Source: Zygaena filipendulae
Lineage: Eukaryota > Arthropoda > Insecta > Lepidoptera > Zygaenidae
Assembly: GCA_907165275.2 (NCBI GenBank)
Contig: OU015671.1
Span: 10,323,001-10,387,000, forward strand
Length of the DNA: 64,000 nucleotides
Direction: 5' to 3'
Below the pieces are notes generated by a model. The model did no database searches and was not told the origin of the DNA. It saw nothing but the letters and a program-made list of their open reading frames with translations. The position numbers and the translations under genes are program-made. Positions within the stretch are counted from its first letter, which is position 1, and each line of letters begins with the position of its first letter. Below are positions 11,001 to 21,400 of the stretch, piece after piece.

Positions 11001-14000
11001 TAGTACAAAATCTATTTCGTTTTTAGTTGAATAATCTGGGGAGTGCCATGTCCATTTCCTGCTCCTTTTCTTTTTGAAATAGGTATTCATAATTGATAAG
11101 TTGTACTCATAAGCGTGGTTTATTAGTAGCTCGCCTCTTTCATTTCGCGTACCATAGCCGTATCTTCCCATTATCATGTTTTCTTCAGGTTTTGGATCCC
11201 CTATCTTTGCGTTGAAATCTCCTAAAATTACTGTGGTGCTACTTGCAATTGTATGGGCTTTCTCGAGGTCGTTATAGAATATTTGAATTTCTTCTTCGGA
11301 ACAGCGTTCTGTTGGCGCGTATATCTGGATTATAGAAATTTTTATTTCCTCGACTTGTATTTGTAGCATGGCTACTCTTTCTGAAATTCCGTTGAAATTT
11401 ATTATATTCTTTTTCAGATTTTTCTTTATCAGGAAGCCGACTCCATATAGTCCTTTCGTCTCACCTTTGTAACATAGAATATGATTGTGATATTCTTCTA
11501 TTTTATCGCCTAATCTTCTAACTTCCGATACTCCGAGTATATCGCAGTCAATTTTTTCAAGTGCATGTGTTAGTTCCATATATCTCTCTATAGAAGCCAG
11601 TGATTTTACATTGTAGGTACAAATTTTTAATGTTTTGATTTTTTCTTTTAGTTTAGGTTTTGGTTTTAAATTTGAATTTACTTGGTTGAGTGGAGGTGGA
11701 GGGTATTGGTCTAATTCCCCACGGTGACCAGCCGGCTTGGGGAATATTTGGTTGTTTTCGTGGTTTTTGTCGTTTGTGATAAATGTTTGGTTTCCAGTTT
11801 GAAGTTGGTTGGAATTTTTAGTTGTTTTTTTCTCCGATGTTAGATGTCGAGTTGGACCTGGAGCGAAAAAGATCGTATCTTTTGTTGATTTTTTTGGGTG
11901 CTTCTTTTTCTTTAGTTACTTCATCCCTTATAAATCCAGTTAATGGTGATTTTGAAGGTGATCTTTTCCTTTTTATTTCTGTTGTTTCTTTATTTTTAAC
12001 TATAAGTTTATCGTATCTTATGAACGCTATTTTTCCGTTTTTTTCTTCTTGCGTTTTTCTTTGTTTCAGCTCCTTTCTCAATGTTAGGATCTCTTTAGGG
12101 TAGTCTTCAGTGGCGTAAATATTTGGTGGAAAGTTTTTATTATTTTTTAATAGCTCGTATTTACGCCACGTTAGGGTAAAGGTTATTAATATTGGCCTGT
12201 TTTTCTTATCATCTTTCTTTCCAATTCTCCTCAGGTTGCCAATTTCCCATTTATCCCATTCTTGTATTTCTTTATTTTTCTGGCTGATTTCGTTTAGGAT
12301 CTGGATAACGTTATTTCGGAGTTCATTTGCATTGTTTTCATTTTCAGCGACACCATGTAAGATTACATTGTTCTTTCTTGCTTCTCTCTCCAAATTTTGT
12401 ACTTTAAATTTCAAATTTATTACTTCTTGTTTGAGATTTTTATTCTCTTCCAATAGTGGTGTTAGTTTTTCGTCTACAGTTTTAGAGAGATTAGTGTTAA
12501 GTGTTTCGACTAGTACTTCAGTTTGATGTTTAAATTCAAGTTTCATTTCTTCCATTTTTTCCAATATCAGTTTGAATTGAGGGTCCATTTCTAATAATTG
12601 GTAGAATTAATTTATTTATTCCGCGGCAACACTTTTTATGCTGGTAACTCAGTTTGCTGTTCTGTGTGGGTTTGTTACCACCACGTTGAGTAAGCGGCTT
12701 TATGTTTTTGTTTGCTCGCAACACTGGTCTGTGATGTGATGACAACTGTCAAATGACCGGAAGTCTAATTAGACACTTTTGAGGTTATTTTGTTTTCTAT
12801 ATTGTCACTTCACTTTTATTGCATGAGATTGTAGTTTTTTAGAGAACTTTTTGTTTGCAATGATTATTTAAGGAGAAACTTCACGTTTTTGTCTATGTTT
12901 TGGTACACTTCAACACTAGTTTCGGGCAGATGTTTTGCACTATTTTGATTATAATTCGGGAGTGATTAATTACGCGTGTTGCTGTCAAGGCGACCGGAGA
13001 CATTAGACAAATATTATTATTAAATATTAATTATTGTATAGATTGTGAACATACATTGTTATGTATATAACTAGCATTGCCACATGGTTGCCACTTACAA
13101 CTTCACTGTTCGGCCGCAGCGGCTCGGCGGGGGGCTCGGGCGGGGGCGGGGGCGAGCCGGGGGCGAGCGCGGGGGGCGCGGGGGGCCCGTGGAACCAGCC
13201 GTTGATGGACAGCCGCGGCAGCTCCAGCGAGAGCACCTCGCCCACCTGCCGGCCACGAGGCGAGGTCACATTCATACACATCCTCTTCGCAGCTGTCACA
13301 AACACTCAGATCGACGCGCCAATCTTTTCAAAGTAGAGTACAAACTCACTTGCATATTTTATATTGAGGATAACATACATTATAGTATAGATATAATTAT
13401 AATATATAAACATGCCCCAGACTGGAAAGTGGAACCCTGTGTTCTTTACACGAAGTCCAACACCAGGATATGAACACGAAACCTTTTGGTTAGCGAGCAG
13501 GCATGGTGATCTACTGGGCCAATCCGGTCATTGAAACTTTATTGGACACATATTTCTATGTGATCAAAAAATAAAGGAGATACATTAAGATGAAAATGTC
13601 GGGTGACGGCACGCCGTACTACAGTTTACAACGTTATGACGTCACAAGCCCCCCCTAAACCTTCAATGTGCTTTATCTAAACATTTTTTCTCTAATTTGA
13701 AAAACCAAAATATACGTGTCTATAATTTTTTTATTATTTTATATTTAACTGACGGACTAATAATAACTGTCATTTTCATACCCCAAAAATATGACTATTT
13801 GCCTACTCGTAGTTTCTATTGATGAATTATCTACTAATGAACATGGAGAGATGTTCGAGCTTTATTTATTTAAACTTTATGCACATCACGTTACAAAAGG
13901 CGGACTGTGTGGCATTCTCTGTCAGTCAACCTTCAGACAGTGCAGAGGTCTCTTTCGCTGTTCATCTTTGGGGTGTCGGCTGACCTGGTGGAAGGAGTGC

Positions 14001-17000
14001 GGCCCCACCGGGAAGAAGGCCAGCATGTTGTTGGCGGGGAACACGCGGCGCCGCGCGGGCCCGGGCGCGCCGCCCTCGCGCGCCAGCAGCTCCAGCGCGC
14101 CGCCCATGTGCGGCAGCCAGCCCGAGCCGCACACGCTCTGCTCCACCTGCACCACGCGCACACGCGCACACACGCACACACGCACACACGACCTGTTTAC
14201 ACTTGGTGTTAACGAAACGTTTCTCTCTTTTATCTATACTAATATTATAAAGAGGTAACGTTTGTGAGTTTGTGAGGTTGTAGGGGGTAATCTCTGGATG
14301 TACTGAACTGAGTTTACAAATTCTGTTACCAATAGAGAGCCACGTTATTTGTGAGTGTCATAGGCTATATTGTAACGCGGAATTGGGTATTCTCCGAGGT
14401 ATGAAACTCAAAATTCTAATTAGTCCGTCAGTTAGAAAATAAAAAAATAATTCTCCGAGGTATGAAACTCAAAATTCTAATTAGTCCGTCAGTTAGAAAA
14501 TAAAAAAATAATAGACAAGTATATTTTGCTTTTTTCAAATTAATGAAAATAAACATAGATAAAGTGCATTAAAGTTCAGGGTGGGGACTCGTGACGTCAA
14601 TATTCAGTATAAGCCCCATACAAACTGCACCAGGTTGTGACGTCACGCGAAATTTCAACTCAATGTATCGCCGTTATTTTTTGATTACGTAAAAAAGGAA
14701 AAAATTCGTGTCCAATATTTTTTACTAATCTACACGACAAACTAAAAAAAATTTTGTCAAGTAGTGTTGGCTTTTTCACTAATTTTTTTTGTACTTTGTA
14801 TGACGGCTTGTAGAGGTTAGTGAAGTCACGAGCCCCCACCCCAAACTTTATCTGTGTATTTTCATTTATTTGAAATATAAAAAATACGTGTCTAATGATT
14901 TATAATTTTCTAACTGACGGACTAATTATAATTTTAATTTTCAAAAGTCGTCAACATCCCTATTCCTGCGGGAACTCCGAAATTACCGCCGGTGAAACTG
15001 CAGGGATCAGCTAGTATCAGTATAAAAAGGACTGACGCGATGTCACATTTAAGACTGTAGCTGTTCCCCCCTAATTATGGAGTTCCCTTGGGAATTCTGG
15101 GATAAAATTTTATGACCCACAGAAATACTTTAGCTTCCTATAAATGAATTTTTAAAATCAGTTAAGTAGTTTTTGAGTTTATCCATTATTAAACAAACGA
15201 ATATATTTTCTTTGTATAATACATATTAGTTTTTAGATCGGTCAAAATATACACCATGATAACGCAAATCAATAGGTAAATGACGCTAGTCACCGCAGCA
15301 TCGACGTCCGTCACGTTATCCGCGTCTCCGGCGCCGTTCTCGGCGGGCTGGGCGGGCCAGCGCGGCGGCGGCGGGGGCAGCGGGGGCGGCGGGGGCGGCG
15401 GCTGCCACGGCGCCAGGTACAGGATGAAGGCCACGCGCCGGTCGGCCAGCATGTCGTCGTGCACCAGCAGGTGGTCGCCGGGCCCGTACAGCGAGCACGA
15501 CGCCGACACCGACGTCAGCTCCAAGCCCGTCACACTCGACACCTGCCATCACGTAGCTTGCAATAATCAGAACTAGCAAATAACTTTTTCAATCACTGTT
15601 TTTCAGCCATTTTGTTTTTCAAAACAGAAACTAATTCACGAGAGAGAACCAACCGTGTTTTATCTAGGGAAATTGTCATTGATGTTTCATCATAATTATG
15701 GAAATATAGGATTTATTTTAATCAATAAACATTGTCATTGGCAGAATTAAATGCCAATATGAATCACATTTAAAGATGCCACAATTTGAAGGGGAAAAAG
15801 AAGAATACACTTAATACAGTACTCAGAAGCAGACAAGTTGTACTCGATACTTAGTTCAAGGATTAATGCTGCCAACGAACAAGTCTCATTATCAAAATAC
15901 ATATGTCATCACCTTCAATTAGTATAACTTATTATTAATATGTTGAATGCTTACCCAACCCATCAATTCCTTCTCTAATAGTTCATAGATCCCACGTATA
16001 CTCCGTTGCCAAGTCAGGCTCGCCAGGTCAGCTGTTTGGTGGAATTCATACAGGTCCATCTTTTTGCGTGACCAGTCGAGAGTGTTCATATCGTCTATAA
16101 TATTGTTAATGAACTCTGAGTTGGCAAGCAACCCATGCAGTAAACACAGGTGGAAAGGCTCACACATCAGTGTAGCCTCTGGGCTACTTAGGTCTTTGCT
16201 CTCTCTCCAATGCTTTGTTAGTCTCTCTGTTACTTCTTGAGACTGTAAACATGTATAATTTCATATTTTAATCCATCCATTCTATAAATAGAATTCTTCT
16301 CAAAGTCTTAGTCACATTTACTCTACTATGAAGAATATGAAACTTGAAAGGCTTATTTACATTTAAAAAAGGACTAATATTGCAAGTACACACCTTAAGG
16401 GCAGGGTTAAGCTTGGGGTCATCCATTCTGTTGGCCCGGGGATACAGGTGGGCTTTTGCTACCTTGTGCTCAGCTTTATCTTCTAGGACAATAGAGTCAT
16501 CCTCCCAAGGAGACGAATCTGAGTCCGAACTATAGTCCGATGATGATGAATCTGATGAGTATTCTAAAAATAAATCATAAGCAGTTTTTTGTCTTTGTAA
16601 TTACGATATGTCTGTTTGTAACAAATGAAAGTTCAGTTACATAGAAAACAGATATTATTTTCTCTTATCCCCTGTTCATATCATAAAATTATAAAAATTC
16701 GCACACAATAAATTAATCTTAATTCAATAAATGGTCCTTGCTGAGAATAATGTTATAAAATATTATCTGGTTTTTCCCTTTCTGTCGCTAAAATTCACTA
16801 TTACTATAGGTACTGAACTTAGCAATTTGAATCTACCGCGCCAATTTAACAACACGGAGTAGGTACAAACACATCCAAAACTCACCGCCACGGATCCTCT
16901 TCACCTCGTCAGCGGAGGCCTGGTACGAGTTGACGGCGCACACGTCGGAGTCGTCACTCTCCGTGTCCGATATTTCAATCACCGTACTGGAGAAGCGCCG

Positions 17001-17111
17001 CTTGGCGGGGGGCCGAGGTCCTTCCGCCGACGCGCCCTCGCCGTCGCTACCATTCTTTACCGCCGCGCTACTCGAAGAGGGTTCCTCGTTATCTTTACTC
17101 GGCGAACTCAT
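6171..17111 (-). CDS. OGFOD1: Prolyl 3-hydroxylase OGFOD1 / sudestada1 (10 exons)
   Basis: Fe(II)/2-oxoglutarate dioxygenase of the Tpa1/OGFOD1 family; family members hydroxylate a proline of ribosomal protein uS12 (RPS23) and affect translation fidelity. Exons in transcript order: 17111-16886, 16563-16394, 16242-15955, 15542-15294, 14146-13985, 13245-13099, 8201-8048, 7860-7625, 6981-6837, 6334-6171; phases join without a break to 646 aa, against about 540 in human. The N-terminus is Ser/Asp-rich. The dioxygenase domain shows iron ligands His256 and Asp258 (VHDDML) and His364 (SFHQ), and 2OG-binding Arg376 (RLSINGWFHG). The C-terminal half matches the second, non-catalytic double-stranded beta-helix and ends YILTCTYNE. 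A poly-proline insert (about 275-310) follows the PW motif; the exon 4 donor is the least certain boundary. Intron 6 holds a LINE. Start is the ATG at 17111. Confidence 0.9.
6513..6645 (+). repeat. Dispersed repeat R1, copy in OGFOD1 intron 9
   Basis: About 130 bp starting CATGTGACAATTATTCACTG, matched by 38920-39077 in a bonus intron in the same orientation. Both copies lie just upstream (on the plus strand) of a TG-rich microsatellite and close to an exon. Confidence 0.6.
6660..6835. repeat. TG/CG-rich microsatellite
   Basis: Imperfect (TG)n/(GTGC)n tract filling OGFOD1 intron 9 right up to the exon 9 donor at 6837. It yields long spurious open frames. Confidence 0.85.
7125..7322 (+). mobile_element. 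Helitron-like element
   Basis: TCTATACTAA start after A, and CAGCTAG end before T. The interior has the shared core and an 'aatttcgcgagaac' region in place of a perfect hairpin. It sits in OGFOD1 intron 8, about 37 bp from the 27-bp minisatellite. Confidence 0.65.
7359..7612. repeat. 27-bp minisatellite, about 9.4 copies
   Basis: Unit begins GGGTGTACCGGTGCCGGGGG at 7359, 7386, 7413 and so on to 7602, more diverged toward the higher coordinates. It begins 12 bp inside intron 8 of OGFOD1, next to the exon 8 donor (GTACGT at 7624-7619). The exon 8 reading frame stays open through all units, giving 9-residue repeats of the type VHPTSPPAP. Confidence 0.9.
7900..8047. repeat. TG microsatellite beside the OGFOD1 exon 7 donor
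   Basis: (TG)n with interruptions at about 7910-8032; on the transcribed (minus) strand it is a CA repeat lying immediately downstream of the exon 7 5' splice site at 8048. Confidence 0.85.
8395..8562 (-). mobile_element. SINE-like tRNA-derived repeat
   Basis: Read on the minus strand it starts with an A-box-like GGTGGCTCAGCTTAGTG followed by a B-box-like segment near GATTCACAGCCC, and continues to a 'ggcactttccagtgcccgcc' type tail. It lies in OGFOD1 intron 6. Not the same family as the SINEs at 20879 and 27559. Confidence 0.45.
8783..11815 (-). pseudogene. LINE ORF2: endonuclease-reverse transcriptase, one frameshift
   Basis: Two frames overlap at 9726-9814. The upstream part has the APE endonuclease motifs (SEVRR, IYAPT, GDFNAKIG, SDHRLV) and the first RT motifs, including FVDYSKAFD. 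The downstream part continues with RRGVRQGDPLSPKLF, the catalytic FADD (RFADDIVIF), and the C-terminal GHVARLTDGRW and GRPIQRWTDDI segments. The break sits in a run of seven A (minus strand) at 9736-9742, so one inserted or lost base explains it. Upstream of the first Met (11579) the frame stays open through CTYNVKSLASIERY, a normal start of the endonuclease domain, as far as the ORF1 stop; the true start is therefore upstream and possibly coupled to ORF1. No other stop was noticed. Confidence 0.85.
11818..12588 (-). CDS. LINE ORF1: coiled-coil nucleic-acid-binding protein
   Basis: 256 aa, ATG at 12588. Residues about 1-75 are a heptad-rich coiled coil. This is followed by an L1-ORF1-like RNA-binding region (NNVILHGVAE, then NLRRIGKK and RPILITF) and a basic, Ser-rich tail (KRKRSPSKSPL). 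Such proteins coat the element's RNA and act as chaperones during target-primed reverse transcription. The frame is intact. The ORF1 stop is within a few bases of the open ORF2 frame. Confidence 0.75.
   Translation of the reverse strand: MDPQFKLILEKMEEMKLEFKHQTEVLVETLNTNLSKTVDEKLTPLLEENKNLKQEVINLKFKVQNLEREARKNNVILHGVAENENNANELRNNVIQILNEISQKNKEIQEWDKWEIGNLRRIGKKDDKKNRPILITFTLTWRKYELLKNNKNFPPNIYATEDYPKEILTLRKELKQRKTQEEKNGKIAFIRYDKLIVKNKETTEIKRKRSPSKSPLTGFIRDEVTKEKEAPKKINKRYDLFRSRSNSTSNIGEKNN
13397..13530 (-). mobile_element. tRNA-derived SINE, diverged copy
   Basis: Related to 20879-21107 and 27559-27804. On the minus strand it reads GACCGGATTGGCCCAGTAGA (A-box region), then a degraded B box and the 'ccagtctgggc' segment. 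It lies in OGFOD1 intron 5. Confidence 0.6.
13620..13790 (-). mobile_element. CRE-MITE family fragment
   Basis: Shares TGACGTCA (13637-13644), 'ctttatct', 'acgtgtctat' and 'aactgacggactaat' segments with the fuller copies at 41066-41394 and 46893-47385. Ends are lost. Confidence 0.55.
14233..15014 (+). mobile_element. Helitron-like element interrupted by a CRE-MITE
   Basis: Starts TCTATACTAATATTATAAAG after A and ends CAGCTAG before T. The element's own sequence is split near 14390 and resumes near 14965 ('cctgcgggaactccgaa'), with the CRE-MITE in between. It lies in OGFOD1 intron 4. Confidence 0.7.
14390..14965. mobile_element. CRE-MITE nested in a Helitron, with 61-bp tandem duplication
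   Basis: Two adjacent 61-bp copies (14390-14450, 14451-14511) contain TCTAATTAGTCCGTCAGTTA. The body carries two TGACGTCA octamers (14592, 14638) and ends at the family terminus 'caacatccctatt'. The left terminus is missing, perhaps lost in the duplication. Confidence 0.6.
15050..15200 (-). mobile_element. Helitron-like fragment
   Basis: Inverted relative to the neighbour: starts near 'gtagctgttcccccct' and runs through a 'gggaattctgggataaaa' segment to 'aaaatcagttaagtag'. Truncated at its 5' end. It abuts the donor side of OGFOD1 exon 4. Confidence 0.45.
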
Positions 17112-17296
17112 TATTGAACTGTAACTCTACATAATACACAAAAAAATAAAAGAAAATCGAAATAACGCCAAGCTTAACCTCAAAACTTGTTGACGTTTTA
17201 AACTTCCAATAATGGCATTTCGCTTTTGTCTATTTTTTCTTTCTCTATGGATATGGGAGGCTTTTGGCGGGATTTTAGCAGTGACCGACCTCAGCT

Positions 17297-17513
17297 GGGC
17301 TATTCAGTATGAGCAACAATATTCCTTGCCCATAACACGCGTCCCAAAATCACAATCCCAAACGAAAAATATTACAAATTTATATTCTTTATGACAAAAG
17401 AAACGTTGTACATGTATTTTTTTAAGTGAAACTTCTTTGATCACGATGAAAAAGCAATTTAAGTGGTGCCTTATCATAACACGACGCGTTATGGTCATAG
17501 TGAATAAGAGCCC
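17297..17513. mobile_element. MITE family A, copy 2
   Basis: Left end GGGCTATTCAGTATGAGCAA, right end 'ggtcatagtgaataagagccc', with inner 'attccttgcccataac'. Orientation is inverted relative to copy 1. Confidence 0.65.
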
Positions 17514-17829
17514 TGTTTTATTTCTTTGATTTGCAAATTAGTTTGTCGTGATTTATTGCGTGAATGTAGTGGATTTTAGTGATCCATTAGTGATAAACAG
17601 TGAAATAAGATGAAATGGGGCGTTCATCGGTAGATTGTCGTTTTACAATACAACTTCCCACAGAACGTCTTGTTAAGGTTCAACTGTGAAGAGTTGCTGC
17701 CAAAAGTTCCGGTAAAGCATCGAAAACTTAAATATCATAAGGAAAATACTTCTGACTTGGCTGTATGGACATAGCTTCCTTTGCCTTGCCCATTGAGGTA
17801 AATTTAACAAAAAAAATGGCAATTGACAG

Positions 17830-18300
17830 GTGTGCGTTCCGTGGATTTGGGCGCAGTTGTTCGGTTAAAATTTCACTCGTTTGAGTTGCAACCAAGCCAT
17901 AGAACGATCGAGTTGTTTTTATAACCTCAAAATATTTGAAATTTCAGGCGCCATTTGTTTTCTCTCAACTCACAATGCAAACAAGACTGTTTTACATCCA
18001 ATTATAAACTTTATGTGACCACGACACCTCCCCTTTATTCGTAAGAACTCCGATTAATTTATTTTTCAACGAATCCGGTTTTTGGCGCAAACTTTGACAC
18101 TTCTTAAACAATACATAGCTGTCAGAGTGAAAATTAACCTGCTTCGGAGATGGTTGTTTGGTTGCTGCACTCTGAGCCACGGAACGGGTGAAACTACGCT
18201 CTGACAGTTGTCAGAGTAAAATTTCACCAAGCCACAGAACGGGTTCAGAGCGCGCTCGAGCGCGTTCGAGTGCATTCGTGCGAAGCCACGGAACGCACAC
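17830..18300. mobile_element. MITE family P with 3-bp target duplication CAG
   Basis: Terminal inverted repeats GTGTGCGTTCCGTGG / CCACGGAACGCACAC, flanked on both sides by CAG (17827-17829 and 18301-18303). A 3-bp duplication of this type is typical of PIF/Harbinger elements. A second copy in the opposite orientation occupies 33195-34384. It is uninterrupted, so it serves as the empty site for the insertion found in that copy. Confidence 0.8.
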
Positions 18301-18427
18301 CAGTATGTTCTCTTATTCGTCTGTGCAATTGACATAAAAAGACATAAGTCTAGACATAAGTCTAGTTAATTTGTGATAAAAAGTCAAAAAGTTGAGCAAC
18401 AAAAAATTTACTTTTGCGAAAATTAAA

Positions 18428-21400
18428 ATGAATTCTCGTGATTTGCCGCAATGTCAGTATTTCGTAACGAGAAAAAAGAGATTATGCCGCATGACGGTAA
18501 GGCCCGGCCGCCAGTACTGCGGCGAGCACGAGCCTCAACCTCAGCCGACGACCGATGGTGACAAGGTTCTCACGACTGTAATCTGTTTAGAACACATTTT
18601 GATTTACACACTTGCTTTACCTCATCAGGTTTCTCTTCATTACAGGTCAACAGTCGTATACCATGTCCATATGATCCGAAGCAGTAAGTATTCATAATGT
18701 CAATTTATGAAATAAAAATTGAACATCCTATAGTCTTTGCTTAGTACACTACTACACTGTCAATTTCTTTTATTAGAAAATTTCAGTAGTAGGTAGGTAC
18801 CTATCATAAAAAATAACATCTATTTAAAATATATGAACTTCAATTTTTATGTAGGTGTTTTTTTTATTTTTACGTGTACCAAACTAATCAGACTCAAAAT
18901 TATTTCCAAAGCACCTGTTACGTTAGCAAGCTAGAGAAGCACTTGGCAATCTGCAACGCACGACAAGTGGAGCTCCCTCCCTATATAGCTCACAATGTCA
19001 ATGTCCCACCTGACACTGAGGACTGTCCGAGGGTGCCACTCAGTGAGGTCCCTAGAGAGAAGCTGCTGCAGGTTATTGATAAGATCAATACTTTATTTCA
19101 AAGTTAGTATATTAATTCTGTCTAGTGCTTGCACTATTAGATTTTCCATACTGTCAAATAAATTTAACTTAGAAAATACAGTTCAACTTTTGTTTGTAAC
19201 TAGCATATCTCCAAGACAAAATAGAGCAGATCCCCGAACGCCCCATCCACCACACAGTGCTGCCAGAGTTTAGTGAGTCTGACCGCACAGAGAGCTCCCT
19301 GCGCCACCTGCGGCAAGCCTCCAGCCTGCTGCATATAGTGGAGGAGCTGGGGCTGGTGCAGGATGCTACATGTTACTTGGAATTGGGTGCAGGAAAAGGT
19401 ATAATAATAAAATTGTCTCTTTACTGTGTGTAATGTGTATTTGATTCGGTTAATGATGATATCACTTGATCAATATCAAGTCATCATCCAAATTAGAGTT
19501 TAGGATCCTATATAGAATACTAGTTGTTTTCCATGGCATATGAATATAATATTAGGCTGCCTGTGTTCTTCCTCAGAATGCAATATTATATTCAGTGGTT
19601 TAGACTTTAGGCATAAAAAAGCAACAATTTTCCTTTCTCATTTATCATATTACTAGTATAGATGACAGGATATTACACATAAGTAAGCAACATGTTCCAT
19701 TAAAGATAGTCAGTGCATCACACCACTACTAGTTGACAATCAAACTCTAATTCTCTATTTAAAAATCACATTAATATTTTATGTCAAAAATAAATAAGCT
19801 GCAATATGATCTATAATGTGAGCGGGGCGGGGTGGTACCGTGTGTCAGGGCAGCTGTCGTACTACGCGTGCTGTGCGTGGTGCGCGGCGGGCGCGGGCAG
19901 CTGCGTGCTGCCGCTGGAGCGCGCGGCGCGGCGCCACAAGCGCGACGGGCGCGCGCGGGCGCGGGGCGAGTGCGCGCGCGTGCGGGCCGACCTGGCGCAC
20001 GTGCGGCTGGCGGCGCTGCCCGCCGTGCGCGCGCGCCCGCGCCTCGTGGCGCTCGCCAAGCACCTGTGCGGCGCCGCCATGGGTCAGTCAACCTTCACTT
20101 ATATTCAAAATTCATGTGAATGCGAATTTGTTTATTTAATATTTGTTACGCTTTCACGGCTTCACTACTAAACCGATGGTCATAAAATTTTGTATACACA
20201 TTTTCAGGGGTACAGAGAAGGGTAATATAGGGTACTTCTTATCGCGGAATTTCGAGATTAATGCGGGTAAAACAGCAAGTAACAACTAGTATTGTATGAA
20301 CTCAGAACAGGCCAAAGGGTCCTTTCCTATGACCATAACACATCGCGTTAAAATAACGCACCAGAAAAAGATTTTTTCCACTTGTGCTCAAAGAAGTCTT
20401 ACTTCAAAAAAATACATTTACAATGTGTTTCAATAAATGTATTTTTGTGAAGTAAAACTTATTTGTGTGTTGTGGAATATTATAATAATTTCTAATATTT
20501 CGCCATTGTGTTGGCGTTTGCGATTATGTTTTTGGGACGCGCATTATGGGCAGGAAATGTTGTTGGCCATAGTGAGTAATTTTCTCTCCACCCTGTGTTT
20601 CAATGTACCCAACGAATCTAAAGACTGCAGACGTGTCCGTCTGTCCTCCAGATTACGCGCTGCGCTGCGTGACGGCGGCGGAGGTGCGGGCGCGCGTGGC
20701 GGGCGCGGCGCTGGCCACGTGCTGCCACCACCGCTGCGAGCGCGCCGCCTACGTGGGCGCCGCGCGCCTGCAGGTACGCCGTACGCAATACGCCGCGCCT
20801 CCTCTGAGCTCCTGGTACCCGCGACCGACCAACCACACGTGTAGACCATCTATTTGGAGGAATTTCACATACACTGCCACGACCCGATTGGCGCAGTAGG
20901 CCACCATGCCCGCCCGCTAATCGAGAGGTTCCGGGTACGATTCCCAGTGAGGGTGGAGTTTGTGTGATGAACACAGGGTTCCACTTTCCAGTCTAGGCGT
21001 GTTTATATATTTATCACTATCATATTATACATACAGTATATATGACACAAGCTTTAGTGTGGGATCAAGTAGATCTGTGTGTTGTGAAGTGGATGATTAT
21101 TATTATTATTACTGAAAGACAACACCACTGGTTTGAGAGATCACTAAACTGCCTGCCTGTCCAGGAATAACCCACACAAACACTTTTTTGCTAACAGAGT
21201 GGTCACCCCTTGGAATGGGCTACCAGAAGAAGTATTCTTCACACCCAACAACGATAACTTTAAAAAAAAATTGGATGTTTAAAACAAAAGCTAATAATAA
21301 TGGATAACTAGTTGGGTACAGGCATCTATCAGTTGCCTGCCTGAATTTCAACAAATATTTATTTATTTTATTGAAAAGAACGACCAACAAAGCATACACC

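Larger units (their letters stand above)
8767..12600 (-). mobile_element. Non-LTR retrotransposon (LINE), near full length
   Basis: Inserted in OGFOD1 intron 6, in the same orientation as the gene. It has ORF1 (12588-11818), ORF2 (about 11815-8783, broken once) and a poly(A) tail of 17 (T run 8767-8783 on the plus strand) directly after the ORF2 stop, so there is almost no 3' UTR. The APE-type endonuclease plus the C-terminal GHVARLTDGRW segment place it near insect RTE/L1-like elements; the clade is not resolved. The 5' limit is uncertain and may reach 12750. Confidence 0.85.
17112..18427. promoter_or_regulatory. Divergent promoter region OGFOD1 / TRMT13
   Basis: The 1.3 kb between the two ATGs must hold both promoters. 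It contains MITE A (17297-17513), an unassigned segment (about 17600-17812) that recurs near 34460 and inside 33591-34220, and MITE P (17830-18300). No clear TATA box was picked for either gene; inverted arrangement and CpG-containing segments fit a bidirectional housekeeping promoter (inference). Confidence 0.5.

Noticed and set aside
17212..17394. 60-codon ORF with a signal-peptide-like start (MAFRFCLFFLSLWIWEAFGG)
   Set aside because: It runs into MITE family A at 17297, so the second half is transposon; no splice or homology support.
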